Source of the DNA: Oopsacas minuta
Lineage: Eukaryota; Porifera; Hexactinellida; Lyssacinosida; Leucopsacidae
Direction: 5' to 3'
Assembly: GCA_024704765.1 (NCBI GenBank)
Contig: JAKMXF010000327.1
Location: 282,784-346,783, forward strand
DNA length: 64,000 bases
Both the position numbers and the translations under genes were made by a program. This document shows positions 1 through 9,616 of this stretch, piece after piece. A model generated the notes under the pieces. The model had not been told where the DNA came from and did not search any database. It saw nothing but the letters and a program-made list of their open reading frames with translations. The first letter of the stretch is position 1. Every line of letters begins with the position of its first letter.

Positions 1-1474
1 ATAATGCTTAAGGTAATCTATAGTATTTTCCAGAGAAGAAGACAACTGAAAGAGATCAGACAGTAAAAAGCTTGCTGAAATGTCAGGAATAATTAAGGGT
101 TCGAGTAATATTGTGTGGTCTATTGTGGTTTGAATGATAGTAGTATATTACAAAATAATGTACGAATGGTCTATATATTAACATACATTACAACCCATTC
201 ACATTTTTGGAATTCTTTTTACTAAAGCGACACAATTAAAGCTTAGATTATGTAGTTGTTTGTGGGCAACATTTTACTGCACAGTGTAACTTGAGTATAA
301 TTTGTTCAAAGGAATGTAGATTTTCATTAGTGATAGAAAATCATAGTGGTATCAAGTCACTATCAACGATTAACTATACGACGAGTAGTACGTATATTCA
401 ATTCATATACTATGATCATTGAATTGTTGGGAATTTCAGTCAAATCATACACAGGTATAATATAACCTAAAGCCCACCATATACGATGCATTTTTGTTGC
501 ATAAAACAGTTGCAATCAATCAAGTTGCATGGTGTATTGTGGGATTAACAATGCACGTATTTCCTATGGATATTCCCTTAGCCAATCCGAAAAATATATT
601 GGGAATCAGTGCTGGAAGCCAATTTGCACAAACTACATTATAACCACACTGACATTAGCAAAGAATGTGTAAATTATGAGCAAAATATGTTAACTTGAAA
701 CATGGGCGAGGGATGGCGCTGGCAAACAAGGGCATAGATCCATAAATTATGGGACGAATTGTAAAACTTGTGATTTGGTACGAAAATGATCGCAAAATCC
801 GTACATCATCGCAAATTGTTCAAAAGTGGGGGTACACTTCCTCCTCCGTCCCCCCGGGAATTACGCCCATGGTAGCATGTACGCCACTTTGTATCCGGAA
901 ACTTACTGTATAACTGTAATGGTGACTGTGAGGCTAGTAACAAACCTCTAGAATCATTAAGTAAAGAAGCCGCATATACAGCTATACTAAACAACTAATA
1001 TGTATCACCAACAGAGTAAATTTGGCGATACTGAGAGTCTTTATCATTCATCTTAGTTCAAGATGTGTTTTTTTAAACAACAAATGAATCCTAGTTAAGA
1101 TATCTTTGAAATGTACTTGATGAATATTTGGCAACATTCATAGTGCATAACACCTATTGTTAGGATAGCTGGATGTGGGCCAAGTGGTATTTTTTGGCTA
1201 GATGAGGCCAAGACCTACCGTTTTCCTTTTTAAAGCTAAGCGATGCGAATTATAGTTTTCGAGATATACGGTGTGACCAGGTTTTCGCCCCTTTGGGAAC
1301 CAGGCCACACCAGGTTTAAATTGACCGTTCTTAATAGCAATAACTACAAATTACGCAAACTAATAAATTCATAAAAGAATCAATCAACTGACGCAAGGGT
1401 TGATAACCGCAAGATTGATTATGTGTGCATTCCTATGGTATTTGTATAGAATTCATCAACATCATTTCAGTATA
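1..1474. other. No gene recognised
   Basis: AT-rich sequence with no open frame that I can match to a family. Short frames here look random. I see no tandem repeat or clear terminal inverted repeat. Confidence 0.5.
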
Positions 1475-1565
1475 GTGGCTAATACAATTTTCTCCATAGG
1501 ATTTGGCTTATTTAGGAGATTTTTCGTAACTTCGTCAGTTTCCATCCGATTTTTGAGTTCGAAAG
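1475..1565 (+). repeat. Relic of the Merlin-type terminal inverted repeat
   Basis: This stretch shares several blocks, in the same order, with the right terminal repeat of the Merlin element at 28463-28814: ACAATTTTCTCCATAGGATT, then TTGGCTTA, then GTCAGT..CCATCCGATTTT. The match is interrupted by substitutions and small indels. No transposase lies nearby, so it is probably a solo end or a remnant of a related non-autonomous copy. Confidence 0.55.
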
Positions 1566-1619
1566 CTCGATCAGCTTCTCTCAACGAGTTCTTCAACGGT
1601 GCATATAGCGATTTTTGAC

Positions 1620-2835
1620 TACATTAAAAAAGTTGGGGGTGTCGGATTCTATAGTTGTACGGCAAATTAAAAATGGTCAGGGAAAATTGAAAAGTGGTCA
1701 AACCTGTCCAGAGTTTTACAAGCAAAAGTAAAGGTGAAGGCAATTACCTAACCTAGCGTTATATATATATGTACATTATACTAATTTCACAACCGAGAGA
1801 AGTTGAGTAGCAACAAATAATTGTAAAAACGCTATAAATCAAAGACATGATTGAAATATTGTATGAAAAATATAAATAATAATCAGAATGAATTCGAAAA
1901 ACTAGGAGGCCAAAAGTCTGGTGGGGGGAATATATCCTCCCCTGGATCCGCCACTGAGCAATACAAATTCACCCTTACGATCCGACGATGTCGCAACGAG
2001 GTAGGTTTACGCAGGCTCCATATCTTGTTTTTACAAATTTGCTTTTATAAATGAGAATTTATTTCTTATTTTGGATACTGTAATCGTGTTTACGGGTCAT
2101 GTATTTATGTAATTGTTTCGTAGTTACGCATGGTTTACTTGATGTGCTAAATATAAATAATTATTTTATTGATATTTAAGTTGTTTTAAACTCAACTTTA
2201 TACTTAATTATTCTAAAAACTACTCCTATTGCTTGTGCTTTGAAATCAAATATATCTACTGAATCGAATTCGGATGTTGGTCCACAGTCCATTTGCAGTC
2301 AATCGCCTCAAGATTCATTAGACACAAGGTTGGAAACTTTGGATGTGACCAGTTCTGATGGACATTATTTCAAAGAGCTGATGTCTAAAGACAATAAACG
2401 AAATTTGTTACCTCGGGATTCTGATTATAGAATACATCAAATATTGAAAGCTAGCAAAGGACAAGAACTGTGCTCATTCATACCTTCGCTGCACAGAGGC
2501 TGTCATATACAGAAGAGAGTTATACTCCCTCTAATTTAACGCTACAATTAAAACTTAGAAATGATAAAATTGTTAATCAAGATCTTCGTCAAGTGTTTGG
2601 TAACTATATATTGTTGATCTTCAGTTGATGCAAGCAGTTCTGGAACCTGTTCATCGAAGTTTATGTTCAGATGAGTTATATACTGTAGATCGAAATCTTT
2701 CTGGAATGTGTGGGTAGCTTTTCAGATAAGAAATCTAATCCGGTCGTTAATTCTGGTGATAAACCAAATAGTGGCATGAACTCGACCAGCTTTTCGTACT
2801 ACCTGGTCGTCTTACTGGTACTGGTAACGAGAAAG
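1620..2835. other. Unassigned sequence before the Mutator-like relic
   Basis: No recognisable gene. A 99-codon frame at 2240-2539 (+) has coding-like composition and lies just upstream of the Mutator-like relic on the same strand. It could be that element's N-terminal part, but I see no diagnostic motif. A short TA repeat occurs near 1760. Confidence 0.3.
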
Positions 2836-2837
2836 CG

Positions 2838-3342
2838 AAAATTTACCATGCAACTCAGGGGATTCCAGCTCCTCCGAATCCATATCAATACACCAAGATT
2901 CAGGATAGCATATAGTGCAGCTGGAAGGCAACACACATGAGTATGACTAAAGCGAAGGAAAATCTTAAGATGAGGATTGGTAAAGATAATGCAACCAATT
3001 GTGTAAAATTTAACTGTTTCCTATGACGGTGCTTATTCTAAACCAAAGTCGGTGATCGGTAGTAAATATTGTTTCGCTTCTGCAATATCTGCTGAAATAG
3101 GTAAAGTTGTCGCTTGAAAAATGGCTTGCAACAGATATGTCCAATGTAATAACTATAAACTTAAGCCTTCCAGGAATCCTTTGTTTTTAGAGATAGAACA
3201 AGTCAAGTGGGAACCGCATGTTAACCTGCCAAGCAGATTACCCTACATTGCTTCTAACCATCTTGAGTCAAAATTAGCATCTGTTATACTGAAGGAGTCT
3301 CATTCCAAAGGGATGATCTTCCCTGAAGTGAGTAAATACTAA
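2838..3342 (+). pseudogene. Mutator-like transposase-domain relic
   Basis: Three frames on the + strand together resemble the Mutator-like transposase domain common in invertebrate TEs (Pfam PF20700 type). First comes an N-terminal segment with a Pro-rich stretch (ATQGIPAPPNPYQY), then a segment with the expected catalytic-Asp context (VSYDGAYSKPKSV), then the usual glycine/valine turn (EIGKVVA) and a CNRYVQCNNY segment where the family has a Cys pair. The frame changes at least twice, and a TGA stop follows KVVA. It is therefore a decayed fragment, not a gene. The family assignment rests on motif order only. No terminal repeats were found. Confidence 0.5.
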
Positions 3343-3528
3343 TTAGATACGTAAGTATATTCATAATTACTTAATAATTAGTTAATAAAGTAAATAAGTG
3401 ATAAATTTTTAACAAATCTTTAGAAACACGTATTATAGATTACTAGCAGAGACACTAATGATTTCTTTTTGGTTGTAATTTCGAAGTAAATTTTTATAGT
3501 TTTAATGACGTCCGCAAGAAATACTATT

Positions 3529-3832
3529 GACAACCGTCACAAATCCATGTATTACAGGCCCTAATTCCACTTCAACACAATATTCATGAAATTAATTCCT
3601 TGTGACAACTGCTACAATTGAAAGTGTTCATCGACTCTACAGAGCCGGTTAACTCACATTCACAAATTCCACATACTGTTTTACGTATAGTTGTACTTGT
3701 TGGAACATTTGTATCACTCAAAGTTTTAGTGTCACTCTCATATGATGAGCGTCTGAATATTTCTGAGATGAATAGCCTGTTCCACCCTCCGCAACCTTCT
3801 TCATATAGTCCGTGATTAGCATTTCCTCCCAA
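3529..3832 (-). pseudogene. PHD-finger-like zinc-binding remnant
   Basis: Read on the minus strand, an open segment ends in VCGICECEL, then NCSSCHKEL. After in-frame stops the same frame continues to CNTWICDGCQ. The order Cys-x2-Cys, Cys-x2-Cys, then Trp-x-Cys-x2-Cys is that of a PHD finger. The central His-x2-Cys is visible only in another frame (FHEYC), so an indel is likely. PHD fingers occur both in chromatin proteins and in some TE ORFs. With no partner domain next to it, the parent gene cannot be decided. Confidence 0.4.
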
Positions 3833-4029
3833 ATACTTTCATCTGATGGTCTAGGACAATTTCATTTGACATGATCCTTTTATCATCACAAAGACGAAAT
3901 GTTTCACTGGTACGCAAATTGGGCTCAGAATTATGTATAATCCTGATCACATTTAGTATTCGTTTTATATCTGTCGTTATAACGATTGACAGCTAACACG
4001 GTTCCTAGTCCTAGAACATGTAGTGCATG

Positions 4030-4535
4030 CACCCATCAATGTAAAGGCCGCAAAATCAGCAGGGAAGAGAATGGTAACAGTATTTTGGGATAGGGAAGGA
4101 ATTATACCCCTCGACTGGTTGCCTGAGAAGACCGCCATAATCAGTGATTATTACGTTGACGAATTGAAAGAATTACGTCAAGTTGACAAGTGGTGTATTG
4201 CTGTAACATGACAACGCAAGGCCCCATGTAAGCTCCAAGCAATGGCTGCAATTCATGACTTAGGATTCGAATGCCTCCCTCATCCCCGTATACTCCAGAC
4301 CTGGTTCCCAGCGACTACTGGCTGTTTGGAGGGATGAAGAGACCCCTCGAGGGAAGAGATTTGAGGATTTCAAACGGCTGGAGTACGAAGTACAACAGTG
4401 AGAATAGGGACCCCTAAAGAATACTATACCGCTGGGCTGGTAAAGTTACCAGAACGATGGAAATAATGTATAAAGTTAAACGGGGAATTTATCGAAACAT
4501 TTGATAATCAATTATGATAAGTATAGGTTTGCTAT
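4030..4535 (+). pseudogene. Mariner (DD34D-type) transposase C-terminal relic
   Basis: A 62-codon frame at 4023-4211 contains KRMVTVFWDREGIIPLDWLP followed by IISDYYVDEL, the hallmark of mariner-family transposases around the first half of the catalytic core. Downstream, in shifted frames, come the second Asp segment (HDNARPH-like), a GFECLPHP-like stretch, a YWLFGG-like stretch and KLPERW..CIKLNGEFIE, the usual C-terminus. Several frameshifts and stops make it inactive. No inverted repeats were located and the N-terminal HTH half is not visible. Confidence in the family is high because five mariner motifs follow in order. Confidence 0.8.
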
Positions 4536-5380
4536 ATAAATTATGAAAAATGTCTCATTACACTGATATACAAAATTGTAAAACTTTTTGATGATTAAAT
4601 AAAAATAGTTGAAATTGAATAATTTGAAGGGGCTGTTTATGAATGAGTTAAGTATGTATCCACAACAGGTCTAGAATTTATAATTTTATTGTTGGAAGGT
4701 TGCACCAATATGCGATTAAATATATGAAATTAAACATACATTTATGTTTATTACCTATTAAATCATACTAATATTAACTATCACTAGCGCGCTACGCGGA
4801 TTCTAACACTTCGTGTCTGTACTCGGCCTTCGGCCCTCGCTTTGACTATTAGTTTGTGTGGTATTCGGAATCAGCGTACCCGATTACCCCACAATAACCG
4901 TTGAAACCACATTTCTAGGATAATTTTGAAATTTGTTTACTTTTTGTTTACTTTATATTCATATAAACAACTTAAATTTGTATATGACAAATCCATAAGT
5001 GTGATTCGGATTCACATATTCGCTAACCTTTAGTCAAGTTTTATGAAATTTGTATATTTCCTGATTAACACCATAGATATATGGATACAAACATTTTTGT
5101 AAATACGAATTCCACATTCCATTTCAGCTTCCTTAGCAACGGACAAACGGATAGACAGACAAGACAGACAAACAGATAGCAGTGACAATGATAGTATCTC
5201 CACTGATATCATTGTCATTGCTAATGTTCAATATTTCCAATGGAACTGGTACAGGTAGGTCCTCTGAATTTGGAATGGCCTAATGGCGGACAGCACGTCT
5301 GGGTACGCAATACTGGATTTATTCTTTTTTGTGATACCATCAATTTTCGTCATACAGAAATAACAATCCGAAAGATGACA
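4536..5380. other. Non-coding gap with a GC-rich palindromic patch and hairpin
   Basis: No gene is recognised. Two local oddities are visible. Around 4786-4850 there is a GC-rich patch with GGCCTTCGGCCC. Around 5140-5220 a purine-rich GACAGACA tract is followed by a hairpin (GACAATGATAGTATCTCC pairing with ATATCATTGTC). Neither resembles a known RNA gene. Confidence 0.4.
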
Positions 5381-5382
5381 CA

Positions 5383-7005
5383 TTGGTTCTCTCCATCTCA
5401 AAACCAGTTGAGTTTTTTAAGAGAAAGCGCGACGAATTAACAGGTTGCCAGAAACAAATGTATGCTTCATCTCACACAAATGTTCCAGCATTAAGAGCTT
5501 CTTACAAGGTATCTTTACGTATTGCAAAGGCAAAAAAAAACATACATAATTGGGGAACAACTTCTGGTTGGTTGCATTAGTAATGTATGCCGAGAAATGT
5601 TGGGAGAATCTGCAGCAAAAACAACTGCGCGGGTTCCACTGTCAAACGACACTGTTGCTAGAAGAGTGATCGATCTTGCTTGCGACATGGAGGAACAGCT
5701 GATCGAACAAATAAAATCAGCCAAATGGTATTCTTTGCAGCTTGATGAATCTACTGACGTAGCAAATTTGGCGATTTTGTTGTTATATGTTCGTTTTGAA
5801 CATTGTGGTGATGTGAAAGAAGAGTATTTATGTTCGATATCATTTCCTACAAATACCACTAGTTCTCAAATTTTTGATGGATTGAATAACTATATCGTTG
5901 ATGAATCAGGATTAGATTGGAAGTTTTGTGTTGGTGTACGCACTGACGGTGCTGCTACAATGACAGGTCGACATTCTGGAGTTGTTGCAAAAATTAAAGA
6001 AGTAGCACCAGATTGCGAGTCAACACACTGTTTTATTCATCGAGAAAATTTAGCAACAAAGAAGATGTCAAAGGAACTCAACGATGTACTATGTCAAGTT
6101 GTCAAAGTTGTCAACCATGTAAAAGCGAACGCTCTGAATTCTCGCTTATTCGCTTCCTTGTGTGATCAGATGGGAGCTGACCATATACAACTGCTCTTGC
6201 ATGCTGAAGTGCGTTTTCTATCCAGAGGAAAAGTGTTATCAAGAGTTTTTGAGCTCCGAAACGAACTAACAACATTTCTGCTTGATAAAAAACGTGAATG
6301 GGCTGAAAAATTTCGAGATGTAAACTGGAATACAAAGCTGGCATATCTGTCTGATATATTCTCAATGCTTAATGAGCTAAACAGATCAATGCAAGGTAGG
6401 ATGGCAACTAATTTTGCAACAGCTAACAAGATTGACGGTTTTAAAAGAAAGTTAGCTGCATGGCAACATCGAGTCTCTCGAGATTGTTACGACATGCTTC
6501 CAAATTTATCGGAAATAATTAATTGTGAAAGTGGACTTGATGCGACTTCTCTAGCGAATATTATCACCGAACATTTGAAATCACTAGCTGAGCGCTTTGA
6601 ATTTTACTTCCCGAAAGAACAAGATCCTAGAGAAGGAAACGGTTGGATCTGTAATTCCATTTTGCAATTGAAGGACGAGTTGAATGTTCATTTAGAAGAC
6701 AAATTATTAGACCTGGCAGGGGATCAAGGATTAAAGAATATTTTTACAGCGAAATAACACTCGCTGAATTCTGGATAAAGGTTAGACCCGAATATCCAGA
6801 ACTTAGTGAGTTGGCCCTGAAAACAATTCTACCCTTTCCATCTACTTACCTTTGTGAGATGGGGTTTTCAACAATGAGCATTATCAAAACAAAGTATAGG
6901 AATTCTCTGGATGTCAGATCTCCACTACGTGTGGCACTTTCATCAATCGAACCGAGGCTAGATAAGCTCGTCAAATCGAAGCAAGCACACAGTTCTCATT
7001 AGTAT
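5383..7005 (+). pseudogene. ZBED5/FAM200/SCAND3-like hAT transposase, frameshifted
   Basis: This is a hAT transposase of the ZBED5/FAM200 type in three frames. The N-terminal part (5383-5540) has KPVEFFKRKRDEL and SLRIAKAKK. A one-base shift in an A-run near 5532-5541 leads into the 411-codon core (5522-6757), which has LDESTDVANLA (first Asp), VRTDGAATMTGR (second Asp), a HCFIHRENLA segment and EVRFLSRGKVL, where the usual EVRW Trp is Phe. A second shift near 6757 leads into the hATC dimerisation end (6811-7002): LPFPSTYLCEMGFS with the catalytic-Glu region, and KQAHSSH, the typical C-terminus. The BED zinc finger expected upstream is missing. Two frameshifts make it a pseudogene, although most of the core is open. 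Confidence 0.88.
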
Positions 7006-7104
7006 AATTGATCTTATAATTATATCACAATATACCTCTTACTACTTAACACTGATATAATACGATAATAAAAACAAATCATATTTACTAAAAATGAGAC
7101 CAAC

Positions 7105-7173
7105 AAGCAGGGGTCCGTGGAATTGTAATGGAGAAACTTTGGGGCCGCGACATAAAAAAGTTTGAGAAGCACT
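7105..7173. mobile_element. 3' end of the ZBED-type hAT element
   Basis: The sequence GGGGTCCGTGGA ... GGGGCCGCGACATAAAAA followed by AGTTTGAGAAGCACT is the typical 3' end of ZBED/FAM200-type hAT elements, whose termini read as CAGTGCTTCTCAAACTT inward. It lies about 100 bases after the transposase stop. The matching 5' end was not found upstream of 5383, so the element is 5' truncated. Confidence 0.6.
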
Positions 7174-7347
7174 AAATTAAAAGACCGACATAACTAGAAT
7201 AGAAATTTCTTACTTTTAGTACCCTTAAGAATGAAAAACATATATAATATTTCCCAATATATATCTACACTATACAAAAATAATAGAGAAAGAAGATCAT
7301 CAAAATGTTGTATAACAGTGTTATTTATTGAACACCTCTTGTAGGTT

Positions 7348-9124
7348 TTGCTGTATCGATTTGCTTCCAAAGCTCTGGCAAGGGAATCTCTTCGGCAACC
7401 AATTTCTCAACTGGTATCAAATATAGCCCAGAAATATTGCCAAGTTAAATTTGTATCAGAGGTAGGTGATCTACTAAGACCAAAAGCGATCTGTAGCATT
7501 TGTCGGGCTAGGTTACTTAACCAAGAAACATGGAAATTCACTATCAATAAATGGGAACAAGATAGCACTAATGTCGAGTTTCCACAAACAATTGAAGTAA
7601 CCCCATATATCACCAGAAGTACTGTCGTGTGTAACTCAGAATATCGCTGTCATATCTGCCAAATCTTTGCATCTTCTATTAACTATTACATAATCAAGGA
7701 TTAAAATCAGGCCCCTGGACTTGGTAGGCCATTAGAACAGCCACCATGTAGACCGATGTGTTACCAAATCTGAGAAATATATGGAGAATTACGATAAATT
7801 TTGTCAAACAATTATGTTACACCCACAAAAATTTTCAAATCCAGGTGCGCTATTTACAGAAAGAGTAGAAGCTCGAGGTTTTACTGGTGCAGTTGCAACG
7901 AAATACACTAAAAATACACTAATGCAAGGAGACGATCTTCATATTCCAGTTAGTTTGCATCATCCTTACAATTCCAACAACCAAATCGTGGTATCTACAG
8001 TTGACTATGCAGGTAGAAATTGTGTGAATACAAGATGTTGAAACTGCTCGAGACACTCAAAGATTAGGTCAGCTAGGTCGTGGAAAATATTCATACTGGG
8101 AATTTGGCAGAATACTACGTCGAGAAGGAGTTACGTTCTCTATTGGTGGAACCAAAGGGGCTTGGGGTGATAAATGGTCTGTCTTGGTGATATTTATACT
8201 CTAGTTACACTTGAGATATATATCGTGAATATATGGCTATTCCATCAGAGCCGACACCATTTAGTTTTTGCATTGATAACAAAGTTCTTTTAAATATTGT
8301 CACCAACAACCAATTCAATCGAATTTCTCGGTTAAATTTACATATCGATGGAGGGAAAGATTTCTTGAAAATATCTGTGAATATTATCTCGATGAAGCCT
8401 ATAAGTTTGTATATCCCAACTCATAATAGTGTCCTAATTAACCTTGTCATTGCCAATAGAAAGGGTCCCTAGAACGATCACAATCTGAAACATCTGTGCA
8501 CTTATCCATCAATACATAAATTATTAACTTTTGATTTTCCCGTCCAAATTGCTTGTGATTTTAAAGTATGAGCACTGGTTGTTAGGAGTCAACAAGCTTC
8601 CAGTAATTTCCATTGTCCCTTTTGTGCGGCGTAATGGTACTTTATGTACCGATATACCAGATGAATCGAGGAAGCTTGAAGAATTGTTAATCGATATTAC
8701 TAAAGAGCATCATACTTTCGTCAATTTACCTATCAATATTTGGACTGAGTCAGTTTTAGAAAAATTGCTCTCGCTCCATTACATAATCTTTTGAGATTGG
8801 TGAACAAAATATATATTATTGCAAGGCCTAGTGACGAATGCAAACTTTTAAAACTTCATTATGCAGTACTGCACAAGTATATATATCTTCAGATCAGGAT
8901 ATTGGAATGGTACTCTGGAGTACAATTCATGTTCAAGGCTCCTAGACAATTTGGAATATATCCCCATTCCCGAAAAATTCTGCAAAATTCGTGAGTGCAT
9001 TAATTGCATTGAAGCATGCAAAAGAGACGAAAATTTGGATGGCAAGACAGCATTAAAAATTTGTGTGAGGCATGGCATGATACAGGTTTGGTTTGTTCAC
9101 TCAATTTCAACTGTCTACACTTAA
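7348..9124 (+). other. Unassigned block of five consecutive same-strand ORFs
   Basis: Open frames at 7348-7704, 7781-8041 (continuing in another frame to about 8200), 8233-8472, 8531-8794 and 8861-9124 all lie on the + strand, spaced 60-190 bases apart. Some look protein-like: the first has a Cys-x2-Cys (AICSICRARL) and a second (CHICQ); the 8045-8200 segment reads RLGQLGRGKYSYWEFGRIL. The last has paired Cys (CKIRECINC). I recognise no family. The run could be one multi-exon gene with short introns, one decayed long ORF, or chance. No TE termini were found around it. The last frame runs into the SatB satellite. Confidence 0.3.
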
Positions 9125-9608
9125 TCCTTGTGAATTTGACTTGTCCAAGTTGATTCATTCAATTTCAACTTCCTGCACACATGAACAGTCACACGTACAC
9201 GTAACAGCTTATTTCAATCAATTTCATCGTATGCACATATTCACAGTGATATTTACATCCAACAATATTATTCATTCAATCTCATCTGTCTGTACTTATT
9301 CACTTTGAATATGACTTGTAAGAAGTTTTTTCATTCAAATTCATCTGTTTGTACTTGTTCATGTTGAATCTGAGATGTAACAGGGTGTTTCTTTCAAAAT
9401 CAACTTTCTGCACACATGCACAAATGAATCTGTGCAAATAGTTAAAAGAGAATGAAAAAGATTGTTACATGTCGGATTCACTATGAATATGGGCAGACTG
9501 CTGAAATTGAATGCTAAAACCTGTTACAAGTATATGTCTCCGAATATATATCCAGTCAGTTGAAACTTAATGAAAAACCTTTTAAAAGTCTAAATACACG
9601 TTAAATAC
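9085..9608. repeat. SatB satellite array (left part) with an orientation flip
   Basis: Degenerate tandem copies of a ~59-bp unit. From about 9085 to 9420 the unit reads as TTCATTCAATTTCAACT..CTGCACA. From about 9440 it reads as the reverse complement (GTGCA..GTTGAAATTGAATG). The two orientations meet tail to tail near 9420-9440, where CTGCACACATGCA is followed shortly by TGTGCA. The array continues at 12040 after the hAT insertion. Confidence 0.75.
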
Positions 9609-9616
9609 CCATAGAC

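Noticed and set aside
3584-3832. Two overlapping ORFs on opposite strands (3584-3832 and 3618-3815)
   Set aside because: Only the minus frame shows a motif (PHD-like Cys pairs); the plus frame is a shadow.
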